From the NCBI GenBank assembly GCA_003446015.1, contig DMBU01000108.1, positions 9,480 through 73,479 of the forward strand: a stretch of 64,000 nt of DNA. Direction: 5' to 3'. A program made the translations under genes and the position numbers. Positions within the stretch are counted from its first letter, which is position 1. Each line of letters begins with the position of its first letter. Below, one piece after another: positions 17,920 through 26,089 of the stretch. The notes under the pieces were generated by a model that ran no database searches, had not been told where the DNA came from, and saw nothing but the letters and a program-made list of their open reading frames with translations. This DNA is from Bacteroidales bacterium (GTDB lineage: Bacteria; Bacteroidota; Bacteroidia; Bacteroidales; UBA12077).

Positions 17920-18975
17920 ATGAAACAGAATAATATTACAATTAAGGCCTGTATTTTGGTGGTTTTTTCTTTTGCGATGTATGCATTCAATTTAACCGCT
18001 CAGGAAAAAAAATATAAAGTTGCTACTATTGCATTTTATAATCTGGAAAATTTATTTGACACATTAGATACTCCGGATAAAAATGATTTAGAATATACTC
18101 CTGAAGGATTAAAAAAATGGGATAGTAAAAAGTACATCTCAAAACAAGAAAACATGTCGAATGTAATTGCTCAAATAGGAGCTGATTTAACTAAAACAGC
18201 ACCAGCAATTATTGGTGTTTCGGAAATAGAAAACCGATTAGTGCTTGAAGATCTAATAAAAATGACTGCTTTGAAAAATTACAACTATGAAATAGTGCAT
18301 TATGAATCACCAGACAAAAGAGGTGTTGATGTTGGCTTATTGTATCAAGCATCGATGTTTAAAGTTACCAATACAAGATCGGCTACATTAAAAATTGAAG
18401 GCAGAGATGATTTTTTCACTCGTGATCAATTAGTTGTTTCAGGTATCCTGGATGGAGAAATGATTCATATAATTGTAAATCACTGGCCATCTCGGAGTGG
18501 AGGAGAAAAAAGAAGTTTGCCATTGAGAAATGCTGCTGCTGATTTAACCCGATCGATTGCAGATTCAATATTTGCTGAAGATGAAAATGCTAAAATTATT
18601 ATTATGGGTGATTTAAATGATGACCCTATCAATGAAAGTTTACTTAAACATTTAAAAGCCAAGAAAGATGAAAAGAGTACCCATAAAGGAGAATTATATA
18701 ATGCAACTTATCCATTATTTCAGAAGGGAATTGGTACTCTGGCATACAGGGATAAATGGAATTTATTTGATCAAATGGTAGTTTCATATGATTTACTTGG
18801 TGATGACAAAACAAGCTTTAAACTTTATAAAACACTAATTTTTGATAAGGACTTTATTAAAGAAGAAAGTGGTTCATTTAAAGGATATCCTAAACGCACA
18901 CACGCCGGAGGAGTCTATAAAAATGGATACAGCGATCACTTTCCTGTTTATTTATATCTTATTAAAGAACTATAA
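17920..18975 (+). CDS. secreted endonuclease/exonuclease/phosphatase family protein
   Basis: A 351-residue metal-dependent phosphodiesterase of the DNase I-like fold with a signal peptide (about 1-27, ending FNLTAQ). Catalytic-type motifs are in order: FYNLENLFD (metal Glu and Asn), ISEIEN-like VSEIEN, IVNHWPSRSGG (catalytic His), GDLNDDP (Asp/Asn) and the C-terminal SDHFPVY pair. It probably cleaves nucleic acid or a phosphodiester outside the inner membrane. It is divergent from the TonB/DUF5689 pair, a combination seen repeatedly in Bacteroidota, and ends at its own terminator (18995-19025). Confidence 0.92.
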   Translation: MKQNNITIKACILVVFSFAMYAFNLTAQEKKYKVATIAFYNLENLFDTLDTPDKNDLEYTPEGLKKWDSKKYISKQENMSNVIAQIGADLTKTAPAIIGVSEIENRLVLEDLIKMTALKNYNYEIVHYESPDKRGVDVGLLYQASMFKVTNTRSATLKIEGRDDFFTRDQLVVSGILDGEMIHIIVNHWPSRSGGEKRSLPLRNAAADLTRSIADSIFAEDENAKIIIMGDLNDDPINESLLKHLKAKKDEKSTHKGELYNATYPLFQKGIGTLAYRDKWNLFDQMVVSYDLLGDDKTSFKLYKTLIFDKDFIKEESGSFKGYPKRTHAGGVYKNGYSDHFPVYLYLIKEL

Positions 18976-18994
18976 ATTTTATTTGCATTTTTGG

Positions 18995-19025
18995 AAAAGG
19001 GAATCGGATTAATGATTCCCTTTTT
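18995..19025 (+). terminator. terminator after the secreted nuclease
   Basis: AAAAGGGAATC and GATTCCCTTTT form an 11-bp stem with an 8-base loop followed by a T-rich run. Confidence 0.85.
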
Positions 19026-19132
19026 ATTTTATCAACATTTTTTAAATACTCGTAAAAATATTTTGACAGATCATAAAAGAAATTGTAACTTCATGTAAAT
19101 TTTAATTAATATTGAAATAAAAGATTTAAAAA

Positions 19133-19690
19133 ATGGAAGTTAAAGGAACTGCTGTTAAATCAATAAAAGATTTTGTTGATAGCAAATATAAGGCTCAGTA
19201 CAACAATTGGATTCAAACGATGCCGGAATCGTCGCAAACAATTATGAACAATGCGATATTTGCAAATAACTGGTATCCGATGAAAGATGCAGCAGTTGAA
19301 CCAACCAAGGCAATCGCAAAAATGTTTTATAATAATGACATTAAGAAAGCTGCATTGGAGGCCGGACATTTTAGTGCAGAACAAGGATTAAAAGGTGTTT
19401 ACAAGATTTTTGTACGAATTGCTTCACCCAATTATATCATGGAAAGAGCCGGCAGAGTTTTTACTTCTTATTATAGTCCTTCGGATATTAAAGTTTTAAA
19501 TAAACACGACAATGGATTAACCTTGCATATCACAAAATTCCCTGAACCTGAAGAAGTTATTGAATATAGGATTGCAGGTTGGTGTGAAAGAGCTTTAGAG
19601 TTTACAAATTGTAAAAACGTAAAGGCTAATATCACTAAATCATTAAGAAATGGTGATGCGTTAACAGAAATTGTTATTACCTGGAATTAA
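19133..19690 (+). CDS. V4R/DUF2378-like small-molecule sensor fold, function unknown
   Basis: A 185-residue soluble protein without signal peptide. The first half is helical. The second half, from MERAGRVFTSYYSPSDIKV, has the strand-helix pattern of the heme-NO-binding/V4R superfamily, ending AGWCERALEFTNCKNVKANI and GDALTEIVITWN, close to what I know from DUF2378 (Myxococcus paralogue) proteins. Two cysteines (in GWCERA and NCKNV) lie in the ligand-binding half. It is a lone gene with a perfect palindromic terminator. The fold assignment is a judgement from pattern only; a ligand such as a lipid or NO is not shown. Confidence 0.75.
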   Translation: MEVKGTAVKSIKDFVDSKYKAQYNNWIQTMPESSQTIMNNAIFANNWYPMKDAAVEPTKAIAKMFYNNDIKKAALEAGHFSAEQGLKGVYKIFVRIASPNYIMERAGRVFTSYYSPSDIKVLNKHDNGLTLHITKFPEPEEVIEYRIAGWCERALEFTNCKNVKANITKSLRNGDALTEIVITWN

Positions 19691-19729
19691 ATGTTGTTGA
19701 TTTAAGTTATAATTTGATTTTTACTTGCT

Positions 19730-19759
19730 AAAAAAGATCAGCCATGGCTGATCTTTTTT
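19730..19759. terminator. perfect palindromic bidirectional terminator
   Basis: A 30-base perfect palindrome: six A, then GATCAGCC and GGCTGATC arms, then six T. It serves the plus-strand gene ending at 19690. Confidence 0.85.
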
Positions 19760-19806
19760 GGTTTAATACCGTTAACATTTATTAAGGATCTGGTTTAAAC
19801 TATGTA

Positions 19807-19864
19807 GGGCTGAAGCCCAACAATGTTAGTATTTCTAAAACCCCAGCCTTAAGGCTGGGGTTTT
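19807..19864. repeat. two palindromes with CTGAAG/TTAA centres
   Basis: gggctgaagccc (19807-19818) and a 28-base palindrome (19837-19864) with AAAACCCCAGCC arms round TTAA. The second could also end transcription of the converging TonB gene. Same family as 1199-1285. Confidence 0.65.
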
Positions 19865-19899
19865 ACATTCTACAATGCTATTTTAAACCAGAGCCTTAA

Positions 19900-22317
19900 T
19901 TAAAACTGTACAATTATCCCGATTGATGGCAATACTGTGCCAGCTCCATCACTTACAATAGTTTTCATTAAATATCTTTCAGGATTTGAAGGATCTACAA
20001 TAAAATCTCCATTTGCATCAGATTGGGGAATATATTTATCGGGCTCATCGGATTTGAAATTGTAAACATTCTGTATATCTAAATAAACCATTAAAGACCA
20101 TTTATTATAAAAGAACTGCTTATCAATTCTTATGTCGAGCTGATGAAAAGGATCAAGGCGAACAGAATTTAATTGAGCATAATCTAAATATTCTCTACCA
20201 CGAGCATTCCATGCAGATATTAAACTTGTTTTATCTGTATCAAAAGGAGTGTAAGGCGATCCGCCAACAAAACGCCATTTAAATCCAAGTTGCCAATTTC
20301 GCTTGAAATCGCGGGTTACCGTTAGGTTTAATAGATGTTTATTATCCCAGGATGTAGAAACATAATCAGATGTCAGGCTTAAATCTTTATTAAATCTTTT
20401 AAACTGGCTTCTAACCAAGGTATATGAGAGTACAATATTAAATCCCCATAAATCCCGGTCACGAGCCAATAGTTCAGCCCCATATGACTGTCCTTCGGCG
20501 ATGGACAAGACTTCTTCGTCGCCAAACGTGCCATAGTCGGTGCCCTTATTTGCTAATGAAACAGAATCATTTACAGAAAAAGGATAATCTCGATAAAATT
20601 TATAAAATCCTTCCAAAGAAATTACACTTTGATTGTTAGGCAAATATTCAAGTCCGGCAACTAACTGATCAACCGAAATGTATTTTAATCCATTATCTTT
20701 ATTCAGCAAATCGCCTGCAATGTTACTGAATCCGAGTGTGGTATATGCAGGCAATTGATAGTAACGACCTGCATTAAAGTTAAGCGAAAAATCAGGTTTT
20801 ATTTTGTAAGAAGCTGAAATTCTGGGAGAAAACTGATCAATTAGATTTGTCATACTTGACGAATAACTATTGGCATCTGCACGCACACCTAGTGAAAGTG
20901 CTAATTTATTTTGAAAGTACTCCTTGCTTATTTGTCCAAATACCGACCACTTCCACAGATTTAAATCTGTACTATAATCTACAATGAAAGGATCAGTACC
21001 CACAAACTCTTTTCGGAAGGTGCTATTTGTATATTGTGCATATTCAATTCCTGCTCCTACATTAATCTTAAATCCATTATCAGTTCTTGTTGTATTCTCA
21101 TACCTAAATTTATTTTCGGCTTCGGTTGATACATAATCAAAGGTTTTTAATGAATCAACTTCGATATTATCCTGAAATTTATACGAGGTATTATTTAAGA
21201 AACTCCGGCTTATAACCCAGGTGTCGTAGCTTTTCTCTTTGTAATGTTTAAACACAGCCCCTAGTGTATAACTCCACTGTTCATTTACAGGTAAATAATT
21301 TAAAATGTATTGTTGATCTTCGGTTTCATTCGCTTTTAAATTCAAATCGAACTGATCAAGTGCTCCTAATCCAATTAATGTTAACTCGTTTTTTTCATTA
21401 AACCGGGTTTTCGTTTTAAACTGGATATCGTTATAAGTTGGAAGAAAAGGCAACTGTAAAGCAGAAAATAAAAGTTGCAAATATGACCGCCGAGCTGAAA
21501 ATATGAAAGTTGATTTTTCTCCAATTGGTCCGTCTAAAATCAGTGCAACTTCTGATGCTCCCAGGGTTCCCTGTACTTCAAGCTTTTCAGAGTTTCCATC
21601 TTTTTGCTTAAATTCTAATACTGAGCTTAGTGCATCACCACGATTTGCCGGGAATGCTCCTGAGTAAAAGTTTACTTCGCGAATAAAATCAACATTAATA
21701 ATTCCAACCGGGCCACCAGAAGCACCTTGAGTGGCAAAATGGTTAATATTTGGAATCTCAACATCATCTAGGTAAAATGAGTTTTCGCTTGGTCCACCAC
21801 CACGCACAATAACATCATTTCGTTGAACCGGAGTAGAAGCTACACCCGGGAAAGATTGAATTACCTTGGAAATATCACGATTCGCCCCGGGACTTCTTTC
21901 GATATCCTGAACCCCAATAACACGCAGTGAAACAGGACTTTCTTCTGTTTTTCTGAAAGGCGAAGGTTTAACAACAACTTCTTCCAAAGCAATACTAGTC
22001 TCAATTAAAGGAATATCAATATTAACCAGTTTTGCGTTGGTTACCATCATATCCGGAGAAACATAGGTTTCAAAACCCACTGCCGAAACCTGTAGTTTTA
22101 TGAATCCAGGCTTTACTCCCACGAATTTAAACTCTCCCTCAAAATTAGATGCAACACCAATATTGGTTTGAAAAAGAACCACATTTGCAAACGGAACAGG
22201 TTCGTTGTTCTTTGCATTATAAATCCGTCCCTGAATAATTCCATTATCAGATCGTTGAGCAAATGCGAGGTTTAAACTATAAAAAAACAATATGGTAAGA
22301 CTTAACTTTTTAATCAT
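19900..22317 (-). CDS. TonB-dependent receptor with carboxypeptidase-like N domain
   Basis: An 805-residue outer-membrane receptor. Signal peptide 1-20 (ends LNLAFA). The beta-sandwich domain is about 25-110 (GIIQGRIYNAKNNEPVPFANV). The plug is about 125-235 with DVIVRGGGPSENSFYLDDVE and AFPANRGDALSSVLEF, then a barrel to the end (SIGIIVQF). The plug pattern with PANRGDALSS is the type often annotated as a generic TonB receptor in Bacteroidota and is not SusC (no SusD neighbour). It stands alone and converges on the V4R-like gene. The substrate cannot be told. Confidence 0.92.
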   Translation of the reverse strand: MIKKLSLTILFFYSLNLAFAQRSDNGIIQGRIYNAKNNEPVPFANVVLFQTNIGVASNFEGEFKFVGVKPGFIKLQVSAVGFETYVSPDMMVTNAKLVNIDIPLIETSIALEEVVVKPSPFRKTEESPVSLRVIGVQDIERSPGANRDISKVIQSFPGVASTPVQRNDVIVRGGGPSENSFYLDDVEIPNINHFATQGASGGPVGIINVDFIREVNFYSGAFPANRGDALSSVLEFKQKDGNSEKLEVQGTLGASEVALILDGPIGEKSTFIFSARRSYLQLLFSALQLPFLPTYNDIQFKTKTRFNEKNELTLIGLGALDQFDLNLKANETEDQQYILNYLPVNEQWSYTLGAVFKHYKEKSYDTWVISRSFLNNTSYKFQDNIEVDSLKTFDYVSTEAENKFRYENTTRTDNGFKINVGAGIEYAQYTNSTFRKEFVGTDPFIVDYSTDLNLWKWSVFGQISKEYFQNKLALSLGVRADANSYSSSMTNLIDQFSPRISASYKIKPDFSLNFNAGRYYQLPAYTTLGFSNIAGDLLNKDNGLKYISVDQLVAGLEYLPNNQSVISLEGFYKFYRDYPFSVNDSVSLANKGTDYGTFGDEEVLSIAEGQSYGAELLARDRDLWGFNIVLSYTLVRSQFKRFNKDLSLTSDYVSTSWDNKHLLNLTVTRDFKRNWQLGFKWRFVGGSPYTPFDTDKTSLISAWNARGREYLDYAQLNSVRLDPFHQLDIRIDKQFFYNKWSLMVYLDIQNVYNFKSDEPDKYIPQSDANGDFIVDPSNPERYLMKTIVSDGAGTVLPSIGIIVQF

Positions 22318-22388
22318 TCTTCTTGTTTTGAGATTATGTGTTTTTTTTAAACAAAAAGAACAGGTAAAAGTTCGCAGAAGTTTAAAAA

Positions 22389-23366
22389 CTAAGCTTTGAA
22401 AAAATCTAATTCATTGCTTAAGTCAACGAAATCATATTTTTCAGATAACTCACGAATTTTTTTCAACTGATTTTCTCTAAATTTTCTGTGGCTATCTGTA
22501 TTTGGATTAAATGGCCGATGATTTTTAGCTAAAAGGATCTTTTCAATTTCGCTTGTAATTTCTATCGTATCTTTTTCAAAATAAGTTTTGGAAAATTGCT
22601 CCCAAATATAATCAACAGCAAGTTTTGAAGGATGCAACATATCGTCGGCATAGAAGCGGTAATCTCGTAAATCATCCATCATAATTTCATAAGCAGGAAA
22701 ATATTCTATATTATCAAAAATCTTTTTTAACTGATGGATAGCTAATAACAATGTTGATTTACTTAACTGATTTTCAACAGCTCCATCTTTCCAATGACGA
22801 ACAGGACTAACAGTAAATATTATTTTTAAATCACTATTAAATTCTTCTAATCTGTTAATCAATTTTGCCCAATTCACAAAAATGTCTTCAACTCCGAGCT
22901 TAAACCTTCTAAATTCTTTGGCCGGTATTTTTTGACAGTTTGAAACTACCTTCCCAAATTTAATGTATTCGTAAACCCACGCTGTACCAAAAGTAATAAC
23001 CAGATATTTTGTGTTTTGTAAATGTTTGCGAGCCAGGTTAACTGTACCATTTATTTTTTCTAAGCAAGCTTGTTTATCTGTATCAGAAAACTCAGTATCG
23101 TGATAAAAACTAAACCATTGATCGTTGAAAAAACTCAAGTCATTTTCATTAAAATTCCTGTGATCCAATAAAATTTCCAAGCCATGTCGGACAGAAACAG
23201 GATTGTAGAGAACTCCAAAGGCATTAACATTTACAGGAAACTTTAATTCTTTTAATCTGTTTCCTATATTCTCAGTAAAACAAGAACCTAAAAACAAACC
23301 GGGTGTTTGGTAAGTTATTTTGTTTTTGGATGGTTCTGGTTGTATGGTTGTGCGAAAGTTTTTCAT
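22389..23366 (-). CDS. GSCFA domain protein
   Basis: A 325-residue member of the GSCFA family, an SGNH-esterase-like group common in Bacteroidota. The name-giving block is FLGSCFTENIG near 28-38. Others are NAFGVLYNPVSV near 51-62, ITFGTAWVYEY near 127-137 and the late ADDMLHPSKLAVDYIWEQF near 240-258, whose DxxH is typical of the catalytic end of SGNH enzymes. I start at ATG 23366; the TTG at 23375 would lie inside the inverted repeat. The substrate is unknown, possibly an acyl group on a glycan. Confidence 0.9.
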   Translation of the reverse strand: MKNFRTTIQPEPSKNKITYQTPGLFLGSCFTENIGNRLKELKFPVNVNAFGVLYNPVSVRHGLEILLDHRNFNENDLSFFNDQWFSFYHDTEFSDTDKQACLEKINGTVNLARKHLQNTKYLVITFGTAWVYEYIKFGKVVSNCQKIPAKEFRRFKLGVEDIFVNWAKLINRLEEFNSDLKIIFTVSPVRHWKDGAVENQLSKSTLLLAIHQLKKIFDNIEYFPAYEIMMDDLRDYRFYADDMLHPSKLAVDYIWEQFSKTYFEKDTIEITSEIEKILLAKNHRPFNPNTDSHRKFRENQLKKIRELSEKYDFVDLSNELDFFKA

Positions 23367-23373
23367 TTTAAAC

Positions 23374-23399
23374 AAGCTATTAGCTGTTAGCTTTTAGCT
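23374..23399. repeat. left arm of a perfect 26-bp inverted repeat
   Basis: Exact reverse complement of 23774-23799. The arm consists of degenerate heptamers (units like AGCTAAN when read on the minus strand). It holds the stop codon of the four-helix-bundle gene and reaches the upstream edge of the GSCFA gene. Confidence 0.9.
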
Positions 23400-23746
23400 T
23401 CCAGCTTATTCATAAAACCATAAATCATCATTTGCTCTTCATCTAACATTTTAAATAAATTAGATAATTCATCTTTTGCAGCATAGTTAAGAGTTTCTAT
23501 TATAATTGTTTGTGTTTCTACTTCAAATGAAGAACCAAGAGCTATCTCAAGAAACCTATAATAGTCCTTTTCACTTCTTCTGGAACTTCCTTCGGCAATA
23601 TTAGACGGAATGGATATAGCAGCTCTTGTTAATTGAGAATAAAGTCCATATTTCTCTTTGTCGGGTAAAAAGGAAGCTATTCTATATACTTCCTTTACTA
23701 TTTCTATTCCTTTTTCCCAGATTTTTAACTTTTTAAAATTCTTCAT
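23387..23746 (-). CDS. four-helix-bundle protein (S23 / 23S rRNA intervening-sequence family)
   Basis: A 119-residue protein of the S23/IVP family best known from ORFs inside 23S rRNA intervening sequences. Typical features are FKKLKIWEKGIEIVKEVYRI at the start, FLPDKEKYGLYSQLTRAAISIPSNIAEGSSR in the middle and YYRFLEIALGSSFEVETQTIIIE near 81-104. It is enclosed by a perfect 26-bp inverted repeat: the left arm supplies its last codons and stop, the right arm lies 28 bases before its ATG. A transcript would fold into a long stem with the gene in the loop, as in rRNA intervening sequences. The function is unknown; the fold is shared with diversity-generating-element Avd proteins, but no reverse transcriptase is present. 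Confidence 0.93.
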   Translation of the reverse strand: MKNFKKLKIWEKGIEIVKEVYRIASFLPDKEKYGLYSQLTRAAISIPSNIAEGSSRRSEKDYYRFLEIALGSSFEVETQTIIIETLNYAAKDELSNLFKMLDEEQMMIYGFMNKLEAKS

Positions 23747-23773
23747 TGCTTAAGATTATATGTTTTGACTTGC

Positions 23774-23799
23774 AGCTAAAAGCTAACAGCTAATAGCTT
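23774..23799. repeat. right arm of the perfect 26-bp inverted repeat
   Basis: Read on the plus strand it is AGCTAAA, AGCTAAC, AGCTAAT, AGCT, that is 3.5 heptamers. It encodes the last residues (KLLAVSF) and stop of the hydrolase gene ending at 23776. Confidence 0.9.
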
Positions 23800-24630
23800 T
23801 TTCTCTATCCAATTACTTACAAACTCAAAAATTTCATCTTTTCCCAACTCGTTATGTAACTCATGGTACATTCCTTCCCACTCTTTGTAAGTTATATCTT
23901 TATTTAATTCTTTTGCTTTTTCGTAAAAATCCTTGCTTGCCTCGTAAGATGTAATATTATCCTTGTTGCCATGTTGAATTAAAACAGGAATATTTAATTT
24001 TTCAGCATTTTCAAGCACCCAGTGTCCGGCATTATAAATTTCAAAAAACATACGTGCAGAGATTTTTTCATGCACTAATGGATCCTTAATATAAGCATCA
24101 ACAACTTGTTTATCGTGTGAAAGCGATTTTACTTCAAGATTTGAATTCTGAGTAAATTTAGGATAAAGCTTATTCATTACTCTTGCCAGAACCAACATCA
24201 AAGCAGAAGGATCAAAAGACAGTTTGTACCATGGTGAAGAAATTACAGCTCCTACAAAATCATTTTCTCTTTTTAAAATATAATTGGTGACAATGTTCCC
24301 CCCTAAACTATGCCCATAAATAAATTGCGGCAATTTTGGATGAAGCTTTTTTGATTCTTTAACTAGTACCTCAATATCGTCCAAAAAATCATCAAATTTA
24401 TGAATATGCCCTCGACGTCCGTCGGATTTTCCATGTCCCCGATAATCAATTGCATGAATAAGAAAACCTTTTTCGGCAAAACGCATTGCCCAATGATCAT
24501 ATCGCTCGCTGTATTCTCCAAAACCATGCACTAAATTTATGATAGCTTTTGGGGTTTCTTTTGGCTCCCATATATATCCTGAAAGTTTCATTCCATCAAA
24601 TGAAGCATATGCGGTTGATTTGTAATTCAT
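23776..24630 (-). CDS. alpha/beta hydrolase, monoacylglycerol lipase / lysophospholipase type
   Basis: A 284-residue cytosolic serine hydrolase of the Hydrolase_4 family. Landmarks: NLVHGFGEYSERYDHWA (32-48), IDYRGHGKSDGRRGH (61-75), nucleophile elbow GHSLGG (106-111, Ser108), and the late VLIQHGNKDNITSY (acid) and MYHELHNE (His) blocks. Likely substrates are monoacylglycerols or lysophospholipids. Its C-terminus (KKLLAVSF) is encoded by the right arm of the inverted repeat round the S23 gene, so that element may have replaced the original gene end. The start ATG is at 24630. Confidence 0.92.
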   Translation of the reverse strand: MNYKSTAYASFDGMKLSGYIWEPKETPKAIINLVHGFGEYSERYDHWAMRFAEKGFLIHAIDYRGHGKSDGRRGHIHKFDDFLDDIEVLVKESKKLHPKLPQFIYGHSLGGNIVTNYILKRENDFVGAVISSPWYKLSFDPSALMLVLARVMNKLYPKFTQNSNLEVKSLSHDKQVVDAYIKDPLVHEKISARMFFEIYNAGHWVLENAEKLNIPVLIQHGNKDNITSYEASKDFYEKAKELNKDITYKEWEGMYHELHNELGKDEIFEFVSNWIEKKLLAVSF

Positions 24631-24659
24631 AATTGTTTAGCTTAGTATAAAATTCCTAT

Positions 24660-24694
24660 CAAATTTACTGATATTATGCAACAAATCATACAAA
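24660..24694 (-). promoter_or_regulatory. candidate promoter of the hydrolase gene
   Basis: On the minus strand TTTG (24691-24694), 23 bases, then TAAATTTG (24660-24667), about 30 bases before the ATG. The -33 box lies inside the divergent yjbQ gene. Confidence 0.4.
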
Positions 24695-25080
24695 TATCAA
24701 CTGATAAACAGAATGGTTTATATGACATAACCTCTCAAATTGAAAAGATCGTTGCAGAAAGCAATATTAACACTGGAATAGTAAATATTTATGTACAAGG
24801 AGCAACTGCTGCAATTATGATTCAGGAAAACTGGGATGATTCTGTTCAAAATGATGTAATAAATTTATTAAAAAAATTAATTCCTTCAGGAGTCTGGTTG
24901 CACGACGCACAAGACAATAATGGTGATGCACACCTTAAAGCAGGGATTATTGGACCAAGCGAATGTATTCCAATAATAGATGGTAAAATGGGTTTGTCGA
25001 CCTGGCAAAATATATTTCTTTGTGAATTTGATGGCCCCAGGAGTAAAAGAAATATTGTAATTTCAATTCTTTCTGATTAA
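24676..25080 (+). CDS. YjbQ / UPF0047 family protein
   Basis: A 134-residue small enzyme-like protein of the YjbQ family. Key blocks: GIVNIYVQGATAAIMIQEN (34-52), then HDAQDNNGDAHLKAGIIGPS (91-110) with the conserved His/Asp pair, and STWQNIFLCEFDGPR near the end. Some members show thiamin-phosphate synthase side activity in suppressor tests; the physiological role is unsettled. In this copy the usual HTSA is QGATAA, so the first family histidine is replaced by Gln. It is divergent from the hydrolase gene with only 45 bases between. Confidence 0.9.
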   Translation: MQQIIQISTDKQNGLYDITSQIEKIVAESNINTGIVNIYVQGATAAIMIQENWDDSVQNDVINLLKKLIPSGVWLHDAQDNNGDAHLKAGIIGPSECIPIIDGKMGLSTWQNIFLCEFDGPRSKRNIVISILSD

Positions 25081-25153
25081 TTTCGTTCATCGATGATTGA
25101 ACAATTTAAAATTCGGGTTGTATTAAAACATTGTTAAATTTTAAAAAAAGAAA

Positions 25154-26038
25154 ATGATTAAAAAAATCACTTTATTTATCACTTTGGTATTTTTATCAAA
25201 CATGTTATTGCAAGCTCAGGAAGAGGTTGATACAACTAAAGCATGGAAGTTTAATGGATTTACTTCCATCAACTTTTCGCAAGTTTCGTTAACAAATTGG
25301 GCTGCAGGAGGTGAGAACTCTTATGCTTTTAACGGATTATTGAATTTATCATCAATTTATTCGAAAGACAAAAACGATTGGGGAAATACTCTGGAAATAG
25401 GATATGGAATCCAAAAACAAGGCAATCAGGACTTGCAAAAAACAGATGATCATATTGATTTTCAATCGAAATATGGCCGTAAAATATCCAAGTCATTTTT
25501 TATTAGTGCCATGTTAAACTTTAAAACTCAAATGACCGAAGGGAAAAAATATGAAGCCGATACCAGCTATGTTATTTCTAACTTTCTTGCTCCGGGCTAT
25601 TTGCAAGGTGCTATAGGTATGGAATATAAGCCCAACGAAACTTTCTATGCAGTAATTTCGCCAATAACAGGGAAATTAACCATGGTAATGGACGATACTT
25701 TATCGGCCCGAGGTTCTTTTGGTGTTGATCCCGGTTCGAAAACACGGATGGAACTTGGAGGTTCTGTAAGTATTGGAGTTAATAAGGAAATCATGAAGAA
25801 TGTAACGTTCAATTCTACGCTGGGGTTATTTACCAATTATTTAGAAAATCCCCAAAACATTGATGTTGACTGGAAAGTTTTAATCAATATGAAAATCAAT
25901 AACTACTTATCAGCTAATTTGAATACAAATCTTATTTATGATGATGATATAAAAACATCGGATGAAAATGGGAATCCCAAAGGAGCAAAAGTTCAGTTCA
26001 AAGAAGTATTTGGAGTAGGCTTAACGTATAAATTTTAA
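25154..26038 (+). CDS. DUF3078 outer-membrane beta-barrel protein
   Basis: A 294-residue protein with a signal peptide (about 1-21, LSNMLLQAQ). The DUF3078 hallmark WKFNGFTSINFSQVSLTNWAAGGENS (broken here after residue 20 of the motif) starts near residue 31. Alternating strands follow, and the protein ends with an aromatic residue (VFGVGLTYKF), as in outer-membrane barrels. It follows yjbQ by 73 bases and converges on queG with a shared terminator. Function unknown. Confidence 0.88.
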   Translation: MIKKITLFITLVFLSNMLLQAQEEVDTTKAWKFNGFTSINFSQVSLTNWAAGGENSYAFNGLLNLSSIYSKDKNDWGNTLEIGYGIQKQGNQDLQKTDDHIDFQSKYGRKISKSFFISAMLNFKTQMTEGKKYEADTSYVISNFLAPGYLQGAIGMEYKPNETFYAVISPITGKLTMVMDDTLSARGSFGVDPGSKTRMELGGSVSIGVNKEIMKNVTFNSTLGLFTNYLENPQNIDVDWKVLINMKINNYLSANLNTNLIYDDDIKTSDENGNPKGAKVQFKEVFGVGLTYKF

Positions 26039-26060
26039 AGATATTGGCTTTTAACTATGC

Positions 26061-26089
26061 GCCTTTAGCTATTAGCTAAGGGCTTTTTT
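26061..26089. terminator. shared terminator made of heptamer repeat
   Basis: gcctttagct and agctaagggc form a 10-bp stem (one G-T pair) with a 3-base loop, then six T. It holds the last codons and stop of queG on the minus strand and terminates the DUF3078 gene on the plus strand. The core (TTTAGCT ATTAGCT) is the same heptamer as in the 23374/23774 repeats. Confidence 0.7.

Noticed and set aside
23387..23746. Avd subunit of a diversity-generating retroelement
   Set aside because: The fold family is shared, but there is no reverse transcriptase and no template/variable repeat pair in the window.
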